Positions 44,138 to 52,833 of a stretch of DNA of 64,000 nucleotides are shown piece after piece. How positions within the stretch are numbered: the stretch's first letter is position 1; every line of letters starts with the position of its first letter. The position numbers and the translations under genes were made by a program. The DNA comes from Labrys monachus. GTDB taxonomy: Bacteria; Pseudomonadota; Alphaproteobacteria; Rhizobiales; Labraceae. The notes beneath the pieces are model-generated. The model did not search any database and had not been told where the DNA came from. It worked only from the letters and a program-made list of their open reading frames with translations. The stretch spans positions 503,043 through 567,042 of the forward strand of contig NZ_JAUSVK010000001.1 of assembly GCF_030814655.1 (NCBI RefSeq), read 5' to 3'.

Positions 44138-44899
44138 GTGACCCTGGCGGACATCAACCTGCTCGGCATCGATGTCGGCTTTTCCGGCTCCCGCCCGACC
44201 ACGGGTCTCGCCTGGAGCGTCGGCGGCGCGTTCGGCGCGGCGCGGACGCATACCGACTGGGAACGGAGGCGGCTGCATCTGCCGGCGGCGGCGAGCTTCC
44301 GCGTGATCGCCATCGACGGGCCGCTCGTGCCGGCGGGATCGCCGGATCGGCTGGTGCGCAGCTGCGAGCAGCTGCTGGCGCGCGGTGCCTTTCAGAGACG
44401 CTGCAAGCCGGGTTCGAGCCATTTCGGCACCGGCCTTCAACTGAAGCGGGCCGCGCTCGAAACCGCCAGCCAGATCCGGCATCTGACATCCGCGCCGATG
44501 TTCGAGACCGCCATTTTCCGCGACGCGGCGATCGTCGAGGCCTTTCCCAATGCCTTCCTGGGTGTCCTGCTGCCGGAACAGGCCTTCGCCGCGGGCCCGA
44601 TCCGGCGGGGCAGGAAGTTCGACTGGATGTATGAACGCGCGGTCGAGGCCGGCCGGTTGGCCGATCTGATGGCGGCGATCGGGTGGGACGCGCCGGATCT
44701 CCTGCGACGCATCGAAACAGAAGGGGACCATGAGAGGCGGGCGGCCTTCCTGTGCCTCCTGACGGCCGCCTGCGCCGCGGCCGGAAAGGCGGAGGCCGTC
44801 GGCGACGCGGCGGGCGGGTGGATATGGCTGCCGCCCCGGGCGGTGTGGGACCCCTGGGCGCTGGCGGCCCTCGACCGGAACAGGGCCAGGGCGCTTTAG
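44138..44899 (+). CDS. DUF429 family RNase H-like protein downstream of hsdR
   Basis: A 253-residue protein starting GTG 3 bases after the hsdR stop. The N-terminus LLGIDVGFSGSRPTTGLAW gives the first acidic residue of an RNase H/actin-like fold; FRVIAIDGPLVPAG gives the second strand-end Asp; the later EAFPNAFLGVLL is typical of DUF429 proteins. This family is predicted to be a nuclease or nucleotide-processing enzyme. The close spacing suggests it belongs to the same transcript as the restriction operon, so an accessory defence role is plausible. Whether the active-site acids are all kept cannot be judged without alignment. Confidence 0.7.
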   Translation: MTLADINLLGIDVGFSGSRPTTGLAWSVGGAFGAARTHTDWERRRLHLPAAASFRVIAIDGPLVPAGSPDRLVRSCEQLLARGAFQRRCKPGSSHFGTGLQLKRAALETASQIRHLTSAPMFETAIFRDAAIVEAFPNAFLGVLLPEQAFAAGPIRRGRKFDWMYERAVEAGRLADLMAAIGWDAPDLLRRIETEGDHERRAAFLCLLTAACAAAGKAEAVGDAAGGWIWLPPRAVWDPWALAALDRNRARAL

Positions 44900-44949
44900 C
44901 CGCTGATCGTGGGCTGGCTCGGGCAGCAGGCCGAATGCGCCTGCCCCTT

Positions 44950-45681
44950 TCAGGCGAGGCCGAGATTGCGCTGGATGGCGGCGCGGAAATGCGCGTCGAG
45001 CGCGGCTTCGGCCGCCTTGGCGTCGCGGGCCCTGCAGGCGACGAGGATGTCCAGATGCTCCCGCAGCGTGCGCAGGACCACCGGCGCCGTCAGCTTGCGG
45101 TCGAGGCGAAGCAGGCGCAGATAATTGTGCATGCGCCGGTAGTTGGCATCGATCAGCGGGTTGCGCAGGCTGGCGATCACGGCGTTGTGGAACAGGCGCT
45201 CCATCTGGTCGACCTCGGCGAGATCGTCCGGCGCCAGACCCTTCTTCTCGATCCGGCCGATGAGCGCCGCGTGGCGGGCGCGGATGGCCTCGATCTCGGC
45301 CTCCTCGGCCTGCTCGGCGAACATGCGGATGGCCGCGCGCTCGACGATGGCGCGGAACTGGAAGGTGGCGCGCGTCAGTTCCAGGCCCGGACGCACGAAT
45401 TCGATGCCCGAGCGCGGGTGGATCCGCAGGATCCCCTCCGCCTCCAGCAGCCGCAAGGCGTCGCGCAGCGGGGCGACGGGCACGTCCACGATCGCGCAGA
45501 GCTCGTTCTGCGATACGAAGGCGCCGGCGGGCACCCGCCGGTCGAACAGCGCCTCGAGGATACGGTCATAGGCCTCGTCGCTGAGACGACGGGCGGGCGC
45601 GGGCGCCCCACCCCGCTCACGGCCTTTCGCACGTTTCGCCACTTGCGCCGCCTTCGCTCCTGCAATACACCATACCTGCAT
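44950..45681 (-). CDS. GntR-family regulator (FadR subfamily)
   Basis: About 243 residues with an N-terminal winged helix (YDRILEALFDRRVPAGAFVSQNELCAIVDVPVAPLRDALRLLEAEG) and a C-terminal FCD ligand domain containing the metal-site histidines in RLFHNAVIAS and REHLDILVACRA. It is divergent from the enolase-type gene and very likely represses the adjacent sugar-acid utilisation operon in response to a catabolite. The ATG at 45681 touches a palindrome; a GTG at 45642 with AGGAG upstream could be the true start. Confidence 0.9.
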   Translation of the reverse strand: MQVWCIAGAKAAQVAKRAKGRERGGAPAPARRLSDEAYDRILEALFDRRVPAGAFVSQNELCAIVDVPVAPLRDALRLLEAEGILRIHPRSGIEFVRPGLELTRATFQFRAIVERAAIRMFAEQAEEAEIEAIRARHAALIGRIEKKGLAPDDLAEVDQMERLFHNAVIASLRNPLIDANYRRMHNYLRLLRLDRKLTAPVVLRTLREHLDILVACRARDAKAAEAALDAHFRAAIQRNLGLA

Positions 45682-45693
45682 CTGATAGATCAG
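45682..45693. promoter_or_regulatory. Candidate GntR operator palindrome
   Basis: CTGATAGATCAG: perfect inverted arms CTGAT/ATCAG around AG, lying between the divergent GntR gene and the enolase-type operon. A third related arm, CCATCAG, follows about 17 bases later. FadR-type regulators bind short palindromes of this size. The site lies 28 bases before the dehydratase ATG, where a repressor would block transcription. Confidence 0.45.
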
Positions 45694-45720
45694 TTGGTCA
45701 TTTTAATCCATCAGAAAGCG

Positions 45721-46866
45721 ATGGCCATGCCTCTTGCCTCCTTCCGCATCACCCGCTTCCAGTTCGCGCGCGATCGCGTCATCGGCGACTGCCAGGTCCG
45801 CGCCGACGAGGCGAACGTGGCGGCGCTGGAGCTGGTTTCCGACAGCGGGCAGATCGGCCTCGGCTTCATCCAGGCGCTCTTCTCGACGCTCCCCGACCAG
45901 GCGGAGATCGAGAGGATCTTCGCGGCCGAGGCCTGGCCCGGCCTGGAGGGGCAGAGGGCGATCGGGCTGGTGCATCGCGTCAACCGGCCGCGCGGCGGCA
46001 ATCAGCGGGCGTTCTCGCTGCCCTTCCACGAGGCGCTCCAGGTCGCCCTGTGGGACCTCGCCGCCAAGGAGGCCGGCCTGCCGCTGCATGTCCTGCTCGG
46101 CAGCCGCCGCAGCCGGGTCAAGGCCTATGCCAGCGGCCTCGACTATCATCTGTCCGACGACGCCTTCCAGGCCCTGTTCGCCCGCGCGGCCGAGATCGGG
46201 TATCGCGCCTTCAAGATCAAGGTCGGCCATCCCGAATTCGAGCGCGATCTCCACCGCCTCGACCTGCTCAGGCAGGTCGTGCCCGCCGGTTCGCAGATCA
46301 TGATCGACGCCAACGAAGGCTGGTCGTCCAAGGAAGCCCTGATGAAGATCGAGGCGATCCGCCGCGCCGGGCATGATCTCCTGTGGGTCGAGGATCCGAT
46401 CCTGCGGCATGATCACGAGGGCCTGCGGACGCTCCGGCACGCGGCGCCGTGGACGCAGATCAATTCCGGCGAATATCTCGATCTGCAGGGCAAGCGCCTG
46501 CTGCTGGAGGCCAGCGCCGCCGACATGCTCAACGTCCACGGCCAGGTCTCCGACGTCATGCGCATCGGCTGGCTGGCAGCCGAGATGGGCGTGCCGGTAA
46601 CCCTCGGCAACACCTTTCTGGAGATCGGCGTCCACATGGCCGTCGCGTTGCCCGAGGTCGAATGGCTGGAATATTCCTTCCAGAATTTCGGCCATCTCGT
46701 CGAGGAGCCGGTCGAGATCCGGGACGGGTATGCCTATGCGCCCGACCGACCCGGCCACGGCTTGGTGCTGAGCGAGGCGGCGCGGCGCGACTGGGCGCGG
46801 CCGGCGGTCCTGCGGCGCGACCAGCTGGGCGAGGCGCCGGCCGGCCCGATACGGACCCTAAAATGA
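45721..46866 (+). CDS. Enolase-superfamily dehydratase (mandelate racemase/muconate lactonising type)
   Basis: A 381-residue two-domain enzyme. The barrel has a KxK motif in AFKIKVGHPEF, metal ligands in MIDANEGWSS (Asp), LWVEDPILR (Glu) and INSGEYLDL (Glu), and the C-terminal segment around LGNTFLEIGVHMAVALP. Such enzymes abstract a proton next to a carboxylate and dehydrate or racemise acid sugars. The neighbouring importer suggests the substrate enters with it. Substrate not identifiable. Met 45721 or 45727 could be used. Confidence 0.87.
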   Translation: MAMPLASFRITRFQFARDRVIGDCQVRADEANVAALELVSDSGQIGLGFIQALFSTLPDQAEIERIFAAEAWPGLEGQRAIGLVHRVNRPRGGNQRAFSLPFHEALQVALWDLAAKEAGLPLHVLLGSRRSRVKAYASGLDYHLSDDAFQALFARAAEIGYRAFKIKVGHPEFERDLHRLDLLRQVVPAGSQIMIDANEGWSSKEALMKIEAIRRAGHDLLWVEDPILRHDHEGLRTLRHAAPWTQINSGEYLDLQGKRLLLEASAADMLNVHGQVSDVMRIGWLAAEMGVPVTLGNTFLEIGVHMAVALPEVEWLEYSFQNFGHLVEEPVEIRDGYAYAPDRPGHGLVLSEAARRDWARPAVLRRDQLGEAPAGPIRTLK

Positions 46867-46912
46867 ACATCTGAGCCGCAATGCACGGCATCAGCCCCTG
46901 GGAGGAACCGAT

Positions 46913-48172
46913 ATGCAAGCCAAACTGTCCGCCCTGCTTCTCGCCGGCACGATCCTGGCAGCCGCTCCCGCCAAGGCGCAGGAGATCACTGTCTGGGACT
47001 GGAAGTCCGGCGATCCGGCCGCCGCCTCCTATTACGAAAAGGTCAAGGGCGATTTCGAGGCGGCCCATCCCGGCGTCACCGTCAATTACGTGATGCAGCC
47101 GCTCGACCAGTATTACACGCTGCTCGGCACGGCGCTGTCCTCCCATGCCGGGCCCGACCTGTTCCTCATGAATGGCGGGGCGCAGGCCAAGGCCCGCATT
47201 CCCGCGCTGCTGAGGCTCGACGACAAGGTGGCGGACCTCAGGAAGACGGTGATCGGCTGGCCGGAATTCACCGGCGCCGACGGCGGCGTCTATGCCGTGC
47301 CGCTGTCGATCCAGGGCTTCGTCGTCTACTACGACAAGAAGCTCTACCGGGATGCCGGCCTCGATCCGGACAAGCCGCCGAGGACATGGGCCGACCTCGC
47401 CCGGGTCTGCGCCGCCATCAAGGCGAAGGGCGCCGTGCCCTGCTTCTCGATGGGCAACAAGGAAGGCTACGGCGCCGAATTCTGGTTCTCGACGATGGCG
47501 GCGAACGAATGGACCGCCGGCGAGCAGCAGGATTTCGCCGCCGGCCGGCTGAAATGGTCGAGCCCGCAGGTCAAGGCCATCCTGCAGAGCTGGGTCGACG
47601 CCGGCAAGGCCGGCTGGTTCCAGGACGGGCCGAACTCGACCACCAAGTTCATGGACGAGTATGAAGGCTTCATGCGGGGCGAGGACGCCAACACCATCGG
47701 CCTCATCTCGGACGTGGCGCATTGGAAGCAGTTCGACGATTTCCTCGGCGCCGACGACGGCGTCTTCCGCATGCCCTCGCCGACCCTCGCCGCCGACAAG
47801 ACGGAGGGCGATCCGATGATGCCGGTGGCGGGCGGCATCGGCTACGGCGTCAACAAGGCGTCGGTCCATGCCGATCTCGCCGTGGAACTGGCCAAGGCGC
47901 TGGCCGCGCCGGCGGCGATGCAGGTCTTCTTCACCGATACCGGGGCGATCGCCTCGAACACCGGCGTCGATACCAGCAAGGTCGACAGCCCGGCCGCCAA
48001 GGCCATCCTGGCCTGGCTGAAGACGAAAGGCGTGCCGACGGCCCATGCCAACGCGACCGCCAAGGAGCTGGAGGAATGGCACCGCCAGAGCCAGCTTCTC
48101 CTCAACGGCGAGGCCACGGTCGATGCGGCCGCCGCGCGCCTGGACGCCGTGCAGGCGGACGCGCGCAAATAG
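46913..48172 (+). CDS. ABC sugar transporter substrate-binding protein
   Basis: A 419-residue periplasmic protein of extracellular solute-binding family 1. Signal peptide MQAKLSALLLAGTILAAAP with cleavage after AKAQ; mature N-terminus EITVWDWKSGDP. Segments such as HAGPDLFLMNGGAQ and YAVPLSIQGFVVYYDKKLY are typical of sugar-binding members. It captures the sugar or sugar acid for the permeases encoded next. A GGAGG precedes the start. Confidence 0.93.
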   Translation: MQAKLSALLLAGTILAAAPAKAQEITVWDWKSGDPAAASYYEKVKGDFEAAHPGVTVNYVMQPLDQYYTLLGTALSSHAGPDLFLMNGGAQAKARIPALLRLDDKVADLRKTVIGWPEFTGADGGVYAVPLSIQGFVVYYDKKLYRDAGLDPDKPPRTWADLARVCAAIKAKGAVPCFSMGNKEGYGAEFWFSTMAANEWTAGEQQDFAAGRLKWSSPQVKAILQSWVDAGKAGWFQDGPNSTTKFMDEYEGFMRGEDANTIGLISDVAHWKQFDDFLGADDGVFRMPSPTLAADKTEGDPMMPVAGGIGYGVNKASVHADLAVELAKALAAPAAMQVFFTDTGAIASNTGVDTSKVDSPAAKAILAWLKTKGVPTAHANATAKELEEWHRQSQLLLNGEATVDAAAARLDAVQADARK

Positions 48173-48199
48173 GCGCGGTCGCCGGAGGAGGAGGCAAGG

Positions 48200-49066
48200 G
48201 TGGGCAGCAAGGCGGAAAGACGGATCGGGCTGCTGTTCGTGCTGCCGGCCATCATGCTGGTCGGGCTGTTCCGCCTTTTTCCGCTCGCCTGGGGCTTCGT
48301 CCTGTCCTTCACCGATTCCAACGGCTTCGGCCGGTCCTCCTTCGTGGGCTTCGACAATTACGTCGCCATCGCCCATGACCCCGTCTTCCGCGACAGCATC
48401 GAGAACACGCTGATCCTGATCGCGACCCTGCCGGTCTGGGTGATGCTGCCGCTGCTGCTGGCCATCCTGATCCACCAGGGAGTGCCGGGCGGGCGGATCT
48501 TCCGCGCCGTCTATTTCTTTCCCGCGGTGCTGTCGACGGTGATCATCGGCTCGATCTTCAACGTCGTCCTGCGCTTCGACGGCAGCCTCAACGCCTTCCT
48601 GAAGGCCGTCGGCCTCGTCCCCGTCGACTGGCTCGGCAACGGCGCCACGGCGCTCGCCAGCCTGATCGCCGTGCAGTTGTGGGCGACGTTCGGCATGAGC
48701 CTGCTGATCTTCATGGCCGGCCTTTCGACGGTGTCCACGGAGCTGATCGAGGCGGCCCGGCTCGACGGCGCCAGGCCGCTGCAGATCTGGATCCACGTCA
48801 TCGTGCCGGCGCTGCGGCCGATCATCGAATTCGTGGCCGTGGTCACCACCATCGGCGTGCTGACCTCGATGTTCGGCCTGATCTATGTGCTGACCGCCGG
48901 CGGCCCCGGCACGGCGACGACCCTGCCCGAATTCCTGATCTGGCTGGAGCAGGGCAAGATGAACCAGCCCGGCTATGCCGCCGCCATCTCCATGGTGCTC
49001 TTCGTCATCCTGGGCGGCCTCGCCTATGTGCAGATCCGCATCATGTCGCGCAACGCCAATCTGTGA
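48200..49066 (+). CDS. ABC sugar transporter permease (MalF/UgpA type)
   Basis: A 288-residue protein with six membrane helices and the EAA loop EAARLDGARPLQIWIHVIVPAL that docks the ATPase. GTG start 27 bases after the binding-protein gene, with GGAGGAGGC upstream. It pairs with the next permease to form the channel. Confidence 0.93.
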   Translation: MGSKAERRIGLLFVLPAIMLVGLFRLFPLAWGFVLSFTDSNGFGRSSFVGFDNYVAIAHDPVFRDSIENTLILIATLPVWVMLPLLLAILIHQGVPGGRIFRAVYFFPAVLSTVIIGSIFNVVLRFDGSLNAFLKAVGLVPVDWLGNGATALASLIAVQLWATFGMSLLIFMAGLSTVSTELIEAARLDGARPLQIWIHVIVPALRPIIEFVAVVTTIGVLTSMFGLIYVLTAGGPGTATTLPEFLIWLEQGKMNQPGYAAAISMVLFVILGGLAYVQIRIMSRNANL

Positions 49067-49074
49067 GGGGGGAC

Positions 49075-49908
49075 ATGGCTGTCCTGGCGAAGAGGGAAAG
49101 AAGGCTGCTGTGGGTCGCGGCGGTGCCGATGGCGGTGCTGGCGCTCTCCTGCGTCTATCCGGTCTTCTTTGCCCTCAACAATGCGCTGAAGACCAACAAG
49201 GGCTATATCCTCGACCGCTTCGGTCTGGTCACCGCGCCGACCCTCGACAATTTCGTCACCGCCTGGCAGCGGGCCCGGCTGGGCGAGTATTTCGTCAATT
49301 CCGTCATCACCACCGCCGGGGCGGTGCTGCTGCTGCTGGCGGTGTCCTCGCTTGCCGGCTTCGCGCTGGCGATGCTGCGCTTTCCCTTCCGGCGCTTCTT
49401 GTTCCTGGTGATCCTCGCCTCGCTGATGATCCCGGTGCAGGTGGTGCTGGTGCCGTTCTACCGCACCATCATCGCGCTGGATCTCGTCAACACCCGCATC
49501 GGGCTGATCATCTCCTACACCGCGTTCTTCCTGCCGTTCAGCGTCTACATGATGACCGCCTTCTATTCGCGCCTGCCGCGCGAGCTGGTGGAGGCCGCGC
49601 GCATGGACGGCGCCTCGATCCTGCAGATCTGGTGGAACGTCATGCTGCCGATGGGCAAGCCGGCGCTGATCACCCTCGGCATCCTCAACACGCTCTATTG
49701 CTGGAACGACGTGCTCATCTCGCTGCTCGTCCTGCAGAAGGAGCGCACCGTCATGGTCGGCATCGCGGCGCTGCGCGGCGAATACACCACCAACGTGCCG
49801 CTGCTCACCGCCGGCATCGTGCTGGCCGCCGCGCCCATCGTCATCATCTATGTGTTTTTCCAGAGGCAGATCGTCAACGGCATCGCCGTCGGCGCCGTCA
49901 AAGGCTGA
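49075..49908 (+). CDS. ABC sugar transporter permease (MalG/UgpE type)
   Basis: A 277-residue protein with six helices and the EAA loop EAARMDGASILQIWWNVMLPM. The segment SYTAFFLPFSVYMMTAFY is typical of the MalG branch. It starts 8 bases after the first permease stop, with GAGGGGGGA as ribosome site. Confidence 0.93.
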   Translation: MAVLAKRERRLLWVAAVPMAVLALSCVYPVFFALNNALKTNKGYILDRFGLVTAPTLDNFVTAWQRARLGEYFVNSVITTAGAVLLLLAVSSLAGFALAMLRFPFRRFLFLVILASLMIPVQVVLVPFYRTIIALDLVNTRIGLIISYTAFFLPFSVYMMTAFYSRLPRELVEAARMDGASILQIWWNVMLPMGKPALITLGILNTLYCWNDVLISLLVLQKERTVMVGIAALRGEYTTNVPLLTAGIVLAAAPIVIIYVFFQRQIVNGIAVGAVKG

Positions 49909-49922
49909 AGCGGAACCCTGAC

Positions 49923-50984
49923 ATGTCGCAAATCCGATTGGACCGTGTCGGCAAGAAATACGGCGCCGTCGAGGTCCTCCACGACATCTCGCTGACGATC
50001 GAGCGCGGCGAGTTCACCGTGTTCGTCGGTCCGTCCGGCTGCGGAAAATCGACGCTGCTGCGCAGCATAGCCGGGCTGGAGGCGATCTCCTCCGGCGACC
50101 TCCATATCGGCGGCAAGCGCATGAACGACACCGAGCCTTCGCAGCGCGGCGTCGCCATGGTCTTCCAGTCCTATGCACTCTACCCGCATATGACCGTCGC
50201 CGAGAATATGAGCTTCGGCCTGCGCATGGCCCACCGGCCCAAGGCGGAGATCGACGGCAAGGTCCGGCACGCCGCCTCCATCCTGCAGCTCGATGCCCTG
50301 CTCGACCGCAAGCCGGCGGCCCTGTCCGGCGGCCAGCGCCAGCGCGTCGCCATCGGCCGCGCCATCGTGCGCAACCCCGACGTCTTCCTGTTCGACGAGC
50401 CCCTCTCCAACCTCGATGCGGAACTGCGGGTGCAGACCCGCGTCGAGATCGCCAAGCTGCACCAGTCGCTCGGCAACACCATCGTCTACGTCACCCACGA
50501 CCAGACGGAGGCGATGACGCTCGCCCAGAAGATCGTGGTGCTGCGGGCCGGCCGCGTCGAGCAGGTCGGGCCGCCGATGGCGCTCTATGACGATCCGGAC
50601 AATGCCTTCGTCGCCGGCTTCATCGGCTCGCCGCGCATGAATTTCTTGACGGCGAGCGTCGGCGCCGACGGCCGCATGCTGCGCTTCGGCGGGGTCGAGG
50701 CCGAGGCGCCGCCGCTCGTCCGCGCGCTCGATCCCGGCGACAGCCTCCGGCTCGGCATCCGCCCCGAGCATCTCGACGAGGCCGCCGGCATCGCGCTGCC
50801 GGCCCGGGCCGAAGTGGTGGAGAGGCTGGGAAGCACCGCCTTCGTCCATGGCAGGCTGGCGACCGGCGAGGCGATCGTGGCGGAAAGGCGCGAGGCGGCG
50901 GCACGGCCGGGGGAGGACCTGACGCTGCGCTTCGACATGCGCAAGGCGCGGCTGTTCACCGCCGACGGCGCGCGGCTGCGCTGA
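49923..50984 (+). CDS. ABC sugar transporter ATPase (UgpC/MsmK type)
   Basis: A 353-residue ATPase with Walker A GPSGCGKST, Q-loop VFQSYALYP, signature LSGGQRQRVA, Walker B FLFDEPLSNLD and switch His in VTHDQTEAMT. The C-terminal ~110 residues form the TOBE/MalK-type regulatory domain (LGIRPEHLDEA). It powers the importer and completes the operon, 14 bases after the second permease. Confidence 0.95.
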   Translation: MSQIRLDRVGKKYGAVEVLHDISLTIERGEFTVFVGPSGCGKSTLLRSIAGLEAISSGDLHIGGKRMNDTEPSQRGVAMVFQSYALYPHMTVAENMSFGLRMAHRPKAEIDGKVRHAASILQLDALLDRKPAALSGGQRQRVAIGRAIVRNPDVFLFDEPLSNLDAELRVQTRVEIAKLHQSLGNTIVYVTHDQTEAMTLAQKIVVLRAGRVEQVGPPMALYDDPDNAFVAGFIGSPRMNFLTASVGADGRMLRFGGVEAEAPPLVRALDPGDSLRLGIRPEHLDEAAGIALPARAEVVERLGSTAFVHGRLATGEAIVAERREAAARPGEDLTLRFDMRKARLFTADGARLR

Positions 50985-51073
50985 CGGCCTGCGCCATCGG
51001 GCGTTTCGCGAAATTCGTGTCGGCGGCGGCCCGAAACCGCCTCCAGGCCGCTCTCGAGCCTGTTTTTTCGCGC

Positions 51074-51102
51074 TGTTGACAAAGTCGCGCCTGTTGACAA
51101 AG
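51074..51102 (+). repeat. Short tandem repeat TGTTGACAAAG
   Basis: TGTTGACAAAG occurs at 51074-51084 and again at 51092-51102 (18-base period), the first followed by TCGCGCC and the second by CGGCCC. It lies in the 244-base gap between the convergent ABC operon and the DUF930 gene. Both contain TTGACA, but no matching -10 was found. Confidence 0.5.
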
Positions 51103-51228
51103 CGGCCCTTTCATCGTGCCCGTCCGCTGGAGCAAAATGCGTTCAAGCAGGAGCGGTTCACCCCTTCAGCCCATTGGCATCAAAAGAATTTTGCGATTCC
51201 TGGCGATTCGATCCGATGGGAGAACGCG

Positions 51229-52281
51229 CTAGTCGGCGGACAGGTGGCGGCGTTGCCAATCGCTGCGCGGGATCGGCTCGCCGACGCGGAAGGCGAAGCT
51301 CACGACTTTGGTCGCGTTGGCGTCGACCTCGCAGCGATAGCTCAGGTCGTACCATTGCCCGCCGGCGCGGAATGCCTCTCCGGGGATATCGAGGACCGTG
51401 CCTTCCTTCAGCGGCAAGAGCGGCAGGACGTCGGGCGCATAGGGCGGGGAGGCGTGCAGCAGCTGCTCGCGCAGCTCGGTGAAGCAGAGCCCGCCGGCCC
51501 GCTCGCCGCGCGGCATCTGCGCCATCGCGGTCATCGCCGACAGATCGGAGGTCGCGCTTTGCGAGAACAGGGTCTTGGCTTCCCGGAGCTTGGCGGGCTT
51601 GGGCAGGACCGCGGCGTCCTGGGGCGTGGTGGCCGGCGCGTCGGGCGCCGCCGCGGGCGCCGAACCGGCCTGCGGGCTGTTGCCGTCCCGAGACAGCCGG
51701 GGCCCGGCGTCCTTGTCGCCATAGCGGAAGACGGGCTTGATCGCCCGCCGGTTCTCCTGCCGGGCCGCATCGCCGCGCGCCGGCGGCTGGCCGGCCGGAG
51801 GCGCCTTCGGCTTGTCGGCGCCGGCAGCCGGGGCCGGCGGCGGCGCCTGGGCCTGCGCTTTGGCCTCGGGCTTGGGCTTGGGCTTGGGCTCTGGCACCAG
51901 ATCCACCGTGATGCCCTCCTCCTGCTGCGGCTGCGCTTCGGGCTGCCGGAACATCACCAGCGCAGCGATCGCCAGATGCACGGCGAGGGCGGCCAGCACG
52001 ACTGCCCACCACCCGCGGCCATGGGCCGGCAAACCCTCGGCGTCCAGGATGCGGCCGGGCCGGCCGCCGGCAGTGCCGTCGGCGCCGAGAGGTCCGAGCA
52101 CGGCGGCATCGAGCGCCTCCGCGCCGAGCACTTCCGCGTCGTCGGCCTCGCCTGGTTCGGCGTTCACCGGCAGCCCCGCAGGCACGGCTTCGGGCGAGCG
52201 ACCCTCGTGGCAGCCGGGAAGAGGCTTCGGCCGGGCCGGGCGGATCGATGTCGGACCCAGGGTCGCAATCGGCGCATCCAT
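51229..52281 (-). CDS. DUF930 domain protein with proline-rich linker
   Basis: A 350-residue protein starting MDAPIATLGPTSIRP. A membrane helix at ~90-112 (WWAVVLAALAVHLAIAALVMF) is followed by an acidic patch, a TonB-like Pro/Lys linker (PEPKPKPKPEAKAQAQ), further Ala/Pro-rich sequence to ~210, and a C-terminal DUF930 domain (~240-350) with two Cys in GLCFTEL and YRCEVD and the motif GEAFRAGGQWYDLSYRC. It is probably inner-membrane anchored with the domain in the periplasm. DUF930 is rhizobial and of unknown function. No partner genes adjoin it. Confidence 0.8.
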   Translation of the reverse strand: MDAPIATLGPTSIRPARPKPLPGCHEGRSPEAVPAGLPVNAEPGEADDAEVLGAEALDAAVLGPLGADGTAGGRPGRILDAEGLPAHGRGWWAVVLAALAVHLAIAALVMFRQPEAQPQQEEGITVDLVPEPKPKPKPEAKAQAQAPPPAPAAGADKPKAPPAGQPPARGDAARQENRRAIKPVFRYGDKDAGPRLSRDGNSPQAGSAPAAAPDAPATTPQDAAVLPKPAKLREAKTLFSQSATSDLSAMTAMAQMPRGERAGGLCFTELREQLLHASPPYAPDVLPLLPLKEGTVLDIPGEAFRAGGQWYDLSYRCEVDANATKVVSFAFRVGEPIPRSDWQRRHLSAD

Positions 52282-52476
52282 TGTGCAGCACGATGCCCTG
52301 CGCACCTCGCGGGAACGGTCGGCTCGCCGTCGGGACCGCCGGATCTCCCGTCTGCACCGGCCGGGATCCGCATGGTCCTGATTACCAGAGGCCCGTCCGA
52401 TTTCAATGCGGTAAATCCCCGCCATCCCGTGCGGCCACATCCTTTGAAACCTTGCCGATGGAGACGCGGATCTCTT

Positions 52477-52664
52477 CCCTGGAAGCGCGGGCGTCTCGCC
52501 CGCCCTGGAAACGCCGCGGCTCGAAGGTTGAAGCGTTGCGCTTGGGGTGGGAATCTCTCCTGGGACCGCGGACGTCCCGTCCGCCCTGGAAACGCTTCGC
52601 TCGAAGGTTGAAACGTTGCGCTTGGGGGTGGCAAGAGCGGGCGAGACGCCCGCGCTCCCAGGGA
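52477..52664. repeat. Hairpin-containing tandem repeat family with an inverted copy
   Basis: Two ~80-base direct copies begin at about 52477 and 52557, sharing CGCCCTGGAAACGC, CTCGAAGGTTGAA and CGTTGCGCTTGGGG. Each carries a 7-bp stem: GCGGGCG/CGCCCGC (52487-52503) and GCGGACG/CGTCCGC (52568-52584). The G-to-A change in one arm is matched by C-to-T in the other. A third stem GCGGGCG/CGCCCGC (52637-52653) opens an inverted copy. No coding frame explains them. Confidence 0.75.
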
Positions 52665-52689
52665 AGAACGCCGAACCGGCGGCGACAGT

Positions 52690-52833
52690 GCGGGTGTGTC
52701 ATCCCGGACGCGATGCGGCACGTCAGTGACGCATCGCAGATCCGGGATCGCGTGCGGAAGGAACCTCATCCTGCACGCGGTCCCGTGTCTGCACCGCACC
52801 CCTGCGGGGTGCCGTGCGCACGGGATGACGGTG
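52690..52833. repeat. Composite palindromic intergenic element
   Basis: Begins TGTCATCCCGGACGCGATG and ends GCGCACGGGATGACG, so the outer ends (GTCATCCCG / CGGGATGAC) are inverted. Inside are further inverted segments (ATCCGGGAT and CCGCACCCCTGCGGGGTGC). The shape is that of a mosaic/MITE-like extragenic repeat typical of Hyphomicrobiales. Confidence 0.55.

Noticed and set aside
40616-44731. Minus-strand open frame of about 1371 codons opposite hsdR
   Set aside because: No domain is visible and hsdR on the plus strand has all expected motifs.
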